Source: Rhodoferax sp. (lineage in GTDB: Bacteria; Pseudomonadota; Gammaproteobacteria; Burkholderiales; Burkholderiaceae_C). Taken from it: a DNA stretch of 64,000 nucleotides. Made by a program: the position numbers and the translations under genes. The notes under the pieces are model-generated. The model did no database searches. It saw nothing but the letters and a program-made list of their open reading frames with translations, and was not told the DNA's origin. Shown here piece after piece: positions 8,987 through 16,620 of the stretch (positions are counted from its first letter, which is position 1; each line of letters begins with the position of its first letter). The DNA lies in the NCBI GenBank assembly GCA_024236015.1, contig JACKLK010000015.1:1-64000 (forward strand), given 5' to 3'.

Positions 8987-9753
8987 GTCTGCTCCTGCGG
9001 CAGCACCGTCTGGTCGGTCCAGCCCTTGGCGGTTTCGAAGAAGAACCTGCCCAGCAGGCTCTGCGGTTGCGGGTTGTCCATGGCGATGCGGTCGACGACA
9101 CGGCCCTGCTCGAGCACCACGCAGTGCTGGCACAGGTAGTTCGCGACCTTGATGTCGTGCGTGACGATGACGATGGTCATGCCGCGCTCGCGGTTGAGTT
9201 GCTGCAGCAGGCGCAGGATCGACAAGGCCGTGTGCGGGTCCAGCGCCGAGGTCGCCTCGTCGCACAGCAACACGCTCGGCGAGGTCGCCAGTGCGCGCGC
9301 GATCGCCACGCGCTGGCGCTGCCCGCCGGAGAGCTGGGCCGGGTACGACTGCTCGCGATCGGACAGCCCGACCGCCGCCATCGCCTCACGGGCCTTGGCA
9401 CGGCGCTGCGCGGCCGGCATGCCGGCCACCTCCAGCGCGAACTCGACGTTGTGCAGCGCGGTGCGGTGCGACAACAGGTTGAACTGCTGGAAGATCATGC
9501 CGATGCGCTGGCGCGCCTCGCGCAAGGCGTCGCCCGACAGGCCGACCATCTCCTGCCCATGGACCCGCACCGATCCCGCACTGGGCTCCTCGAGCCGGTT
9601 GATCAGCCGCAGCAAGGTGCTCTTGCCGGCGCCCGAGAAACCCAGCAGGCCGAACACCTCGCCCGAGGGGATGTGCAGGTCGGTCGGCTGTACCGCATCG
9701 ATCGTGCGTCCGCCGACCTGGAAGCGCTTGGACACCTGCGTCAACTCGATCAT
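8983..9753 (-). CDS. MetN-like ABC transporter ATPase lacking the C-terminal NIL domain
   Basis: This 256-residue nucleotide-binding protein shows Walker A at residues 38-45 (GFSGAGKS), the LSGGQRQR signature, Walker B with VLLCDEATSALD, and the switch His in VTHD. MetN proteins are usually about 340 residues and end in a NIL domain that binds methionine and causes transinhibition. This protein stops shortly after the ATPase core, so that control is missing. The gene overlaps both the upstream deacetylase gene and the downstream permease gene by four bases. Family assignment is strong; the substrate is open. Confidence 0.9.
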   Translation of the reverse strand: MIELTQVSKRFQVGGRTIDAVQPTDLHIPSGEVFGLLGFSGAGKSTLLRLINRLEEPSAGSVRVHGQEMVGLSGDALREARQRIGMIFQQFNLLSHRTALHNVEFALEVAGMPAAQRRAKAREAMAAVGLSDREQSYPAQLSGGQRQRVAIARALATSPSVLLCDEATSALDPHTALSILRLLQQLNRERGMTIVIVTHDIKVANYLCQHCVVLEQGRVVDRIAMDNPQPQSLLGRFFFETAKGWTDQTVLPQEQT

Positions 9754-11675
9754 GTCGTTCCTCCGGCAACGGTGATGGTTCGGGCCTGCGCCGAATCGCG
9801 CCAGGCGGCCACGACCTCGCCCGCGGTCGGCGTCCATACCGCGGGCTGGCGCATCGCATGCGCGAGCACCCGTTCGAACATCGCGATGCGCAGCGCAGCG
9901 CCGCTGACCCAGGGCCGCACGCAGTAGTGCAGCAGCCGCGCGTTCGACGCGCCATCGAGGGCCAGCTGGTCCAGCGCCTTGCGGAAGTGGTCCTCGAACA
10001 TGTCGAGGTTGCACATGCGGTTGACCAGCACGGTCTGGTCGTCGAAATCGGCCCACAGCGGCATCGACACCAGGTCGCCGGGCGTGGTCATCGCGTAGGG
10101 CTGCTCGTCGTTGGCCCAGTCGCACAGGTAGGACAGGCCGGCCTCGCCGAGCAATTGCGGCGTGCGTGTCGACTCGCCGTATTCGATGCCGAACCAGCCG
10201 CTCGGGGTGATGCCGCAGGCCTGCAGCCGCTCGAGCGTCTGTGCGATGTAGTCGCGCTCCTGCGCCAGCGTCATGGCGCTGGTGATCGGGCGCGTCACCG
10301 ACAGGCCGTGCGCGACGAACTCGCTGCCGGCATCGCGCAGATAGTGCACCAGGCTGGGGTAACTCTCGGCACTGAGCACGTCGATGGCCACCGTCGGCCG
10401 GATGCCGTGCCGGCGCAAGGCCTCGACGAGCCGGAAGATGCCGACCCGGTGGCCGTATTCGCGGGTCGACACCCGCGAGATGTTGGGGAAGTCGCGCACC
10501 AGACCGCCCCCGACGCTGTGGATCTGCGGCCAGCCTTCGGGCAGCGGGTCCTCGACCATCTCCAGGTTGATCAGCGGCACCACGGCCAGCGCACGCTGGC
10601 CCGGCCAGCGCAGCACCGGCCGCGCCGGATAGGGGTTCCAGCGGAAATGCGGATGGTCCATGCCGGCCGTCCGGTTCGCCGGCGACGCGGCGGCGGGCAT
10701 GTCCGTCGACGCGCGTTCGCGCACCACGATCGCCGGCCGCGCGGCGGCCGCTTCGGCGGCCATGCGCGCCACACCCTCGGCATGGCGCAGATGGGCGTCG
10801 TAGTCATGGGCCAGGAAATGCGCGGCGATCTCGTCGCCGGTAGCGTGCCAGACGCCGTCGTGGCCGCAGATGTGGTCGAGGATCTCGCGCAGATGGCCGA
10901 TGTGGTGCGGCTGGCCGATCTGGTAGGGGTGCAGGGCGATGCAGAACACCCGTCCGCCGTCGGCGCTTTCCGCATACAGGCGGTCGAACGCCGCCTTGCA
11001 GGCGTCGACGAAATAGCGCCCGCCGTAGGGCCGGCCGTCGAACAGCGGCGCGTCGTTGAGATCGTAGGAATACGGCATCGAGATCAGGCGCCGTCCCGGC
11101 ACGATGATCGGCACCGGGACGTCGTCGTGCACCCAGTCGGCGTGGTAGCTCAGACCGGCCTCGGCGATCAGCGCCGGCGTGCGCGCGGTATTGGTGATGG
11201 CGGGCGTCAGGATGCCCTGCAACTGCGCGCCGGTGTGGCGCGCCAGCGAGGCCACGTTGTCGGCATAGAAGGCGCGCTCCTGCGCCTCGTCCATGCCGTA
11301 CAGGAAACGGGTGTTGTAGATGCCGTGGCTCATGACGGCCCAGTCCTTGTCGCGGATCAGCTGCGCGATCTCCGGAAAGTGGTCGAGCAGGGCCAGGTTC
11401 AGCGACACCGTGGGCCGCACCGGATATTGCTCCAGCAGTGCGCTCATGCGCCAGATGCCGACGCGGTTGCCATAGTCGCGAAAGCCGTATTCGCGCACGT
11501 CGGGATGTGACGGCACGCGGTCCCAGGTCTCGCGGCCACGCGCCGGCGGCGGCGTGTATTCGTAGAACTCGACGTTCGGAACGATCCAGAACGCCAGCCG
11601 CTTGCCGCCGGGCCACTGCACCGGCGGGCGGCTGGTCACCGGTGCATAACGTACGAAGTCCTGGATCGAGGGCAT
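9750..11675 (-). CDS. Tandem-duplicated PuuE-type polysaccharide deacetylase-family hydrolase
   Basis: This 641-residue protein is made of two homologous halves (about residues 1-310 and 335-641) joined by an Ala-rich linker. Both halves contain REYG...NRVGI or HRVGI, RPTV, a conserved H-G (SHGIYNTR, AHGLSVTR), an AGLSY segment followed by W-x-x-D, and a SMP motif. Each half resembles NodB/PuuE-type deacetylases (PF01522), a group that includes allantoinase- and cyclic-imide-hydrolysing enzymes acting on C-N bonds. The classic metal-binding TFDD motif is replaced (VPNVEFYEY in half 1, VPLINLEM in half 2), so the two halves may have different activities. It overlaps the ATPase gene by four bases and follows the MmgE/PrpD gene by 36 bp. 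Confidence 0.82.
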   Translation of the reverse strand: MPSIQDFVRYAPVTSRPPVQWPGGKRLAFWIVPNVEFYEYTPPPARGRETWDRVPSHPDVREYGFRDYGNRVGIWRMSALLEQYPVRPTVSLNLALLDHFPEIAQLIRDKDWAVMSHGIYNTRFLYGMDEAQERAFYADNVASLARHTGAQLQGILTPAITNTARTPALIAEAGLSYHADWVHDDVPVPIIVPGRRLISMPYSYDLNDAPLFDGRPYGGRYFVDACKAAFDRLYAESADGGRVFCIALHPYQIGQPHHIGHLREILDHICGHDGVWHATGDEIAAHFLAHDYDAHLRHAEGVARMAAEAAAARPAIVVRERASTDMPAAASPANRTAGMDHPHFRWNPYPARPVLRWPGQRALAVVPLINLEMVEDPLPEGWPQIHSVGGGLVRDFPNISRVSTREYGHRVGIFRLVEALRRHGIRPTVAIDVLSAESYPSLVHYLRDAGSEFVAHGLSVTRPITSAMTLAQERDYIAQTLERLQACGITPSGWFGIEYGESTRTPQLLGEAGLSYLCDWANDEQPYAMTTPGDLVSMPLWADFDDQTVLVNRMCNLDMFEDHFRKALDQLALDGASNARLLHYCVRPWVSGAALRIAMFERVLAHAMRQPAVWTPTAGEVVAAWRDSAQARTITVAGGTT

Positions 11676-11711
11676 GGTGCGAAGACTCTGCAATGGCGCT
11701 GGGTGGACCCG

Positions 11712-13076
11712 TCAGGCGGGCAGGGGAATGGCGTCGGGCCCGGACAGGCTGTCGATGCGCTGCATGGCGTCGAACAGCGCGCGCGCGGCGTCCTGCGGCA
11801 CGCCGGCATGGCGCGCGCAACCGAGGAACTTGGCCCACAGCTGCGCGTCGGTCAGCGGCGTGTCGGCATGGCCGGCCGCGCGCCGCACCTGCGGCGACGA
11901 GACCGTGCGGCCGTCCGCCAGCGTGACATGCACGATGTCGAATGGCGCGGCGTCACGCCAGTTTGGCTCGAACGCATCGGTGGTGTGGATCGTGACCAGG
12001 CCCATCAGGCGCTGCAGCGCGGGCTCGCGCACGCCCGCATCGGTGAGCTGCTCGAAGCCGACCGCATCGTGCACCAGCGCACAGGCGATCGCGAACTCGA
12101 TGCTGAACTTGGCCTGCAGCGTGTCCTGGGGCCGGTGGTACGGCATGACGGCCGCGTGGCGCTCGCTGATGTGCACGTCGATGGACCGCACCTGCGCCGG
12201 ATCCAGGCGCTGGCTGCGGTTCAGGGCCAGCACCGCGTCGATGACCCGCTGCGATGATCCGACCGTCGGATGTTTCTTGATGTTCAGCCGCATCGCCGCG
12301 CTGCGCCAGGCCTGGCCCACCCGCGCCGGCGTGTCCAGGTCGACCCGGCCCTGGGGGGACAAGGCGCGCATCAGGCCGCGGCGCCCTTCCAGCGCCGTCG
12401 GGCTGGCGGCCAGCCCGGCGGCGGCCAGCGCCGCGGCGTTCAGGCCCGCGGCCGCGGCGCGTCCACCATGGTAGGGCTTGGCCATGGTGCCGAAGTTCTC
12501 GAACACGCCGCCGGAATCGGATGCAGCCAGCGCCAGCGCGTGACGGGTCCGCTCGGCGTCCAGCCCCAGCACCACGCAGGCGGCCGCCGCCGCGCCGATG
12601 GGACCGAGCACGGACGTGGGATGCCAGCCGCGGTCGTAGTACAGATCCGGCTCGCGCAGCATCAGGTCGGACCACACCTCGTAACCGAGCAGATAGGCCA
12701 TCGCCATGCAACGCCCGCTGACGCCACCCGCGGCATCGGCCGCCGCCAGCACCACCGGCACCAGGATCGCGCTGGGATGGTTGGAGAACGCGAAATCGTC
12801 GTAGTCCAGCGCATGCGCGGCCGTGGCGTTGACCAGGCCGGCCTGCACCATGCCGACCCTGTCAGCGCCGCTAACCAGCCGCGCGCGGCCCTGCCCGCCC
12901 TGGGCCTGCACATAGGACCGCAGGCAACGCACCGCGTCTTCGGCGCGGCCCGCCAGCATCACGCCGGCGCAATCGGTGAAACCCAGCCGGGCGACCGCCA
13001 GCGCCTCTGGCGGGGCTTGCAGGTCTTGCCAGCCGGCAAGTGCCTGTGCATAGGTTTCGGTCAGGGGAGCAACCAT
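11712..13076 (-). CDS. MmgE/PrpD-family protein
   Basis: This 454-residue protein has the MmgE/PrpD fold (PF03972). It contains the N-terminal helical part with NATAAHALDYDDF (the family active-site loop), a central MAYLLGYEV region, FENFGTMAKPYHGG, and the C-terminal KKHPTVGSSQRVIDA and KFSIEFAIACAL motifs. Known members are 2-methylcitrate dehydratase, cis-aconitate decarboxylase and iminodisuccinate epimerase. It is the first gene of the minus-strand operon, divergent from the amidase. The start at 13076 (MVAPLTE) is the first ATG giving a family-like N-terminus; a TTG at 13133 is possible. The substrate is unknown. Confidence 0.88.
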   Translation of the reverse strand: MVAPLTETYAQALAGWQDLQAPPEALAVARLGFTDCAGVMLAGRAEDAVRCLRSYVQAQGGQGRARLVSGADRVGMVQAGLVNATAAHALDYDDFAFSNHPSAILVPVVLAAADAAGGVSGRCMAMAYLLGYEVWSDLMLREPDLYYDRGWHPTSVLGPIGAAAAACVVLGLDAERTRHALALAASDSGGVFENFGTMAKPYHGGRAAAAGLNAAALAAAGLAASPTALEGRRGLMRALSPQGRVDLDTPARVGQAWRSAAMRLNIKKHPTVGSSQRVIDAVLALNRSQRLDPAQVRSIDVHISERHAAVMPYHRPQDTLQAKFSIEFAIACALVHDAVGFEQLTDAGVREPALQRLMGLVTIHTTDAFEPNWRDAAPFDIVHVTLADGRTVSSPQVRRAAGHADTPLTDAQLWAKFLGCARHAGVPQDAARALFDAMQRIDSLSGPDAIPLPA

Positions 13077-13122
13077 GGCGGGGAACCGGATTTGTGGCAG
13101 ATCGGAGTCAGAAGTTGGTTCT

Positions 13123-13283
13123 AATGTACACAATAAATCGCGCAGATCAACAAGAACGCTTTCAAAAAATTTTTGCCAGAGAACAATGTTTTCATTAAGT
13201 TATTGTTTTAAATAAAGAAAATAACCATCTCTTCCATGGATCGACGTTTTCACATATTGCATCAAGGTCAGGAATGCATACAA
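13123..13283. promoter_or_regulatory. Divergent promoter region with two related candidate GntR operators
   Basis: The 236-bp region between the PrpD-type and amidase genes is much more AT-rich than its surroundings, as expected for a divergent promoter. AATGTACACAA at 13123-13133 and AATGCATACAA at 13273-13283 are near-identical 11-mers (nine of eleven positions) that contain the TGT...ACA spacing typical of FCD-type GntR operators. One lies beside each gene start. The natural candidate regulator is the GntR protein at 6511-7254. Binding is inferred, not shown. Confidence 0.45.
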
Positions 13284-13312
13284 TTTTGCGAAACCGACAG
13301 AAAGGAAACACC

Positions 13313-14608
13313 ATGCCGTTGTGGCAATTGACAGCCGGCGAAGCGGCCCGGCGCATGGCCGCGGGCCAGCTCACCAGCGAGGCGTATACCCAGGCTTTGC
13401 TCGAACGCATCGCGCAGCGCGAGCCCCAGGTGCAGGCCTGGGCCTACCTGGACGCCGAATGCGCGCTGGCGCAGGCACGGGCGCGCGACCGCGAGCCCCG
13501 GCGCAGCCCGCTGCACGGCATCCCGGTCGGCGTCAAGGACGTGATCGACACCTGCGACCAGCCCACCCAGCACAATTCGCCGCTGTACCAGGGCCACCAA
13601 CCGTCGGAGGACGCCAATTGCGTCGCGGTGCTGCGCGCCGCCGGCGCCGTGATCCTGGGCAAGACCACGACGCTGGAGTTCGCCTGTGGCGGCCGGCTTC
13701 CACCCACACGCAACCCGCACGACCTGGAACGTACGCCGGGCGGCTCCTCGAGTGGCTCGGGCGCGGCGGTCGCCGACGGCATGGTTCCGCTGGCCCTGGC
13801 GACGCAGACCGGCGGCTCGACCATCCGGCCGGCGGCCTTTTGCGGCGTCTACGGTTTCAAGCCGACGTTCGGACGCCTGTCGTTCGCGGGCGCCAAGCAC
13901 TATTCACCGCACCTGGACACCATCGGCCTGATGGCCCGCAGCGCCGGCGACCTCGCCCTGCTCGCACGCCTGTACCGGCTGGCCACCGAAGAAGAACTCG
14001 CGCCGCTGCCGGTGCGCGGCCTGCGCATTGCCCTGTGCGAGACGCCGATGTGGAACCAGGCCGACCCGCAGGCGCAGGCGGCGCTGCATGCCGCGGCCGA
14101 CCAGCTGGCACGGGCCGGCGCCCACGTGACGCCGCTGGTGCTCGATTCCGCCTTCGATGCCTTGACGCAGCAACAGGACACCATCATGCAGGACGGGGGA
14201 CGCGGCGCCTTCCTGCCCGAGTACCTGGCGCATCCGCAGCAGTTGCATGCCGAGTTCCACCGCAAGGTCGAGAACCAGTACGGCCACACGGCACAGCAGA
14301 TGCGCGACGTGCTCGACGCCGCGGCGCTGCGGCGCATCGACTTCGAGCGCGCCAGCGCGGATGTCGACGCCGTGCTCACGCTCAGTGCGCCGGGTGTGGC
14401 ACCGACGGGCATCGCCTCTCAGGGCATGGCCACCTTCAACCGCATCTGGACGGCGTTGCACGTGCCCTGCATCAACGTGCCCGGCATGCGCGACACCAAC
14501 GGCCTGCCGATCGGCATGCAACTGGTGCAGCGCCGATACGAAGACGCGCGACTGCTGCGGGTCGCGGCCAGCGTGGCCGCCGTGCTCGACACCCGCGAGG
14601 GAGCCTGA
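13313..14608 (+). CDS. Amidase-signature (AS) family amidohydrolase
   Basis: This 431-residue protein has the Ser-cisSer-Lys triad of amidase-signature enzymes (PF01425). Lys75 is in PVGVKD, the glycine/serine-rich loop is at residues 143-150 (probable cis-Ser145), and the nucleophile is Ser169 in QTGGST. The ATG at 13313 follows AAAGGA at good spacing; an in-frame upstream ATG at 13274 lacks one. It is divergent from the PrpD/deacetylase/ABC operon and followed after one base by the second YrdC-like gene. A role in hydrolysing an amide released by the upstream ring-opening hydrolase fits the context but is inferred. Confidence 0.9.
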   Translation: MPLWQLTAGEAARRMAAGQLTSEAYTQALLERIAQREPQVQAWAYLDAECALAQARARDREPRRSPLHGIPVGVKDVIDTCDQPTQHNSPLYQGHQPSEDANCVAVLRAAGAVILGKTTTLEFACGGRLPPTRNPHDLERTPGGSSSGSGAAVADGMVPLALATQTGGSTIRPAAFCGVYGFKPTFGRLSFAGAKHYSPHLDTIGLMARSAGDLALLARLYRLATEEELAPLPVRGLRIALCETPMWNQADPQAQAALHAAADQLARAGAHVTPLVLDSAFDALTQQQDTIMQDGGRGAFLPEYLAHPQQLHAEFHRKVENQYGHTAQQMRDVLDAAALRRIDFERASADVDAVLTLSAPGVAPTGIASQGMATFNRIWTALHVPCINVPGMRDTNGLPIGMQLVQRRYEDARLLRVAASVAAVLDTREGA

Positions 14609-14609
14609 C

Positions 14610-15341
14610 ATGGAATGCATCGACCGCGGCCACGAACCCGATGCCGACACCATCGCCGCCGACGCGCGCACCGCGTTTCGCAGCATGCGCGCCGGCGGTG
14701 TCGCCGTGTTGCCGCTCAGCGTGTCCTATGCGATCTTCGCCCACACCGCGCGCGGCGTCGAACGCATCTATGAACTCAAGCAGCGGGCGCAGACCAAGCC
14801 CAACGGCGTGATCGGGAACTGGGACATCTTTGCCGATGTGATGGTGACCACGCAGCGCGACCGCGATCTGGTGCGCTGCATCACGCAGGAGCATGACCTG
14901 CCGCTGTCCGTGATCGCACCGTATCGCGCCGACCACGACTGGTTGCGCACGGTCGAATACGGCGGGCTTCGCCGCTCGACCAAGGACGGCACCATGGACC
15001 TGCTGCTCAACGCCGGCCGGCTGCACAACGAACTGGCCCGCATGAGCTGGGAGGCGGCCGCGCCCCTGATGGGCTCGTCGGCCAACGTGTCCCTGACCGG
15101 CAGCAAGTTCGAGCTGGCCGACGTGCAGGAGTCGCTCAGGAACGGCTGCGACGTCGTGCTCGGATATGGCCGTTCGCGCTACGCGAACGACCTTGCCATC
15201 GGCAGCACCATCATCGAACTGCCGAGCTGGCGCGTGCTGCGCTGGGGCGGCTGCTTCGAGCAGCAGGCCGCCATCGTGCTGGAGCGGTTCGGCGTCGCAT
15301 GGCCGGCACGCCCGGCGGACGGACGGCTGAGCCTGGTGTAG
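14610..15341 (+). CDS. YrdC/Sua5-like protein, divergent paralogue 2
   Basis: This 243-residue YrdC/Sua5-fold protein is homologous along its length to the one at 4747-5430. Shared blocks are AGG-(I/V)A-(I/V)LP, the K-x-RA-x-x-K segment at residues 57-63, DLPL-x-(L/V)IAP, RSTK-x-(D/G)T-x-x-LLNAG and GSSAN-(L/V)S. The TsaC signature PTDTVYGL is degenerate (PLSVSYAI, residues 35-42). The ATG begins one base after the amidase stop, so the two genes are coupled. It is not expected to make the tRNA modification t6A. Its pairing with an amidase suggests a catabolic or activating role with carbamoyl- or carboxyl-type substrates, which is speculation. Confidence 0.78.
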   Translation: MECIDRGHEPDADTIAADARTAFRSMRAGGVAVLPLSVSYAIFAHTARGVERIYELKQRAQTKPNGVIGNWDIFADVMVTTQRDRDLVRCITQEHDLPLSVIAPYRADHDWLRTVEYGGLRRSTKDGTMDLLLNAGRLHNELARMSWEAAAPLMGSSANVSLTGSKFELADVQESLRNGCDVVLGYGRSRYANDLAIGSTIIELPSWRVLRWGGCFEQQAAIVLERFGVAWPARPADGRLSLV

Positions 15342-15604
15342 CGCCGCCCCGCGGCGACCTGTGCCGCAGCCATCGACACACGCTGGAGGGGACTGCGGCA
15401 CCGGCACGACGAATCCGCAGTGCACCACGAATCTCGCGGGTTGACGCGCTCCAACGGCGCGCGGCGCCGGCATCGTGCCGGTCGCCACCGTCTCCATGCG
15501 TTCGATCACCTTGCCGCCACCGCGTATTGGCGCGCCGTGCCGGCGGCGTGCCGGCATTCGGCGAACTCATGGCGCAATGAGGGTAAACCCCAGTTTTCCT
15601 CGGA
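15342..15604. other. Gene-free leader part of the 15.3-15.7 kb intergenic region
   Basis: No gene is supported here. A CGCCGC/GCGGCG inverted repeat with a CCC loop lies just after the YrdC-like stop (about 15343-15357) and could aid termination, although no T-run follows. The rest is ordinary GC-rich DNA. The regulatory sites of the next operon lie at its right end and are listed separately. Confidence 0.4.
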
Positions 15605-15618
15605 TTGATCTGCATCAA
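15605..15618. promoter_or_regulatory. Perfect FNR/ANR-type box upstream of the TauD operon
   Basis: The sequence TTGATCTGCATCAA matches the FNR/ANR/DNR consensus TTGAT-N4-ATCAA at all ten defined positions. It lies 57 bp before the dioxygenase start and just left of the palindrome at 15624-15641. A TATAAG that could serve as -10 starts 12 bases after the box, which is closer than the usual class II distance, so either another -10 is used or the site acts differently. Direct regulation by an oxygen sensor is inferred from the motif alone. Confidence 0.5.
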
Positions 15619-15623
15619 AAATG

Positions 15624-15641
15624 ACTTACCTATAAGTAAGT
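15624..15641. promoter_or_regulatory. 18-bp palindromic operator candidate (TetR-type)
   Basis: ACTTACCTATAAGTAAGT is an inverted repeat with 6-bp perfect arms (ACTTAC/GTAAGT) and a near-palindromic centre. It contains a TATAAG that could be the -10 element, so a bound repressor would block RNA polymerase. The length and symmetry suit a TetR dimer, and the last gene of the downstream operon (22453-23196) encodes a TetR protein. Autoregulation of the whole operon is the simplest reading. Confidence 0.55.
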
Positions 15642-15674
15642 TTGTTCATACCAATCCGCTCAGAAAGCCCCACC

Positions 15675-16565
15675 ATGTTGCGAGACACACAGTTCCGGCA
15701 CATCACGGTCAGCCCCATCACTGGCGCGCTGGGAGCCGACATCCACGGCATCGACCTGGCATCGCATCCGGATGACCCGGCCTTCGACGAAGTGCGTCGA
15801 GCACTGGACAAGTACCACGTGGTCGCCGTGCGCGAACAAAACCTCACGCCACAGACGCTGCATACGGTCGCGCGACGCTTCGGCCCGTTCAGCGGCAATC
15901 CGGTGCATGCGCCGATCGAGGGCCTGGACGACATCATCCGCTTCGTGCGTGAACCCGACGACACCGGCAAGGTGATCGGCGAAGACTGGCACATGGACCT
16001 GGCCTGGATGGCCAAGCCGCCCGGGTTGACGATGCTGTACGGCGAAGTCATTCCGCCCGTGGGTGGCGACACCTGCTTCAGCAGCCTGGCCCAGGCCTAC
16101 CGGGCCCTGTCGCCCGGCATGCAGGCATTGCTGCACGATCGCATAGGCGTGCACAGCGGCAAGGGCGTGTTCGAAATCAACGCGGCCAACTCCCGCCTCG
16201 CCTTGCGCGAAGACGCGCAGAACATCGACACCATCGAGGCGGAGCATCCCATCGTCTGTGTGCATCCGGCCACCGGCGAACGCTACCTGTTCGTCTCCAG
16301 CGTGATGCAGTCCATCAAGGGCTTGACCGCGGAGGAGAGCCGGCCGCTCATCGACTATCTGCTGCGCCACGCGGTGCGACCCGAATTCAATTGCCGCGTG
16401 CGCTGGGCGCCCCGCACATTGACGATCTGGGCCAATCCGTTCGTGCTGCACACGGCCATCAACGACTATCCCGGCTACCGCCGGGTCACCTACCGCACGA
16501 CGGTCGAAGGCTGGGTACCGATGGCCGTACCGGCCGCCTCGGACACGATCGCGCAGGCGGCCTGA
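15675..16565 (+). CDS. TauD/TfdA-family Fe(II)/2-oxoglutarate-dependent dioxygenase
   Basis: This 296-residue protein has the full facial triad: His106 and Asp108 in DWHMDLAW, and His259 in WANPFVLHTAINDY. The 2-oxoglutarate-binding Arg is at 270 or 274 in the YRRVTYRTTVEG block. Family members hydroxylate carbon next to a sulfonate, ether, sulfate ester or amine and so cleave it (taurine, 2,4-D, alkyl sulfates). The ATG at 15675 gives the usual N-terminus. It leads an operon with a complete sugar-type ABC importer and a carbohydrate kinase, so the substrate may be a substituted carbohydrate or polyol. That substrate is inferred. Confidence 0.88.
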   Translation: MLRDTQFRHITVSPITGALGADIHGIDLASHPDDPAFDEVRRALDKYHVVAVREQNLTPQTLHTVARRFGPFSGNPVHAPIEGLDDIIRFVREPDDTGKVIGEDWHMDLAWMAKPPGLTMLYGEVIPPVGGDTCFSSLAQAYRALSPGMQALLHDRIGVHSGKGVFEINAANSRLALREDAQNIDTIEAEHPIVCVHPATGERYLFVSSVMQSIKGLTAEESRPLIDYLLRHAVRPEFNCRVRWAPRTLTIWANPFVLHTAINDYPGYRRVTYRTTVEGWVPMAVPAASDTIAQAA

Positions 16566-16620
16566 TGCGAGCCGTGCGAGATCTGCCCCCGACCCGCGAC
16601 GGCTTCGCCGCAGCAAGGCC

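Noticed and set aside
7289..9753. Calling the transporter a methionine importer (metNIQ)
   Set aside because: The NIL domain and lipobox are absent and the context is catabolic; only family membership is supported.
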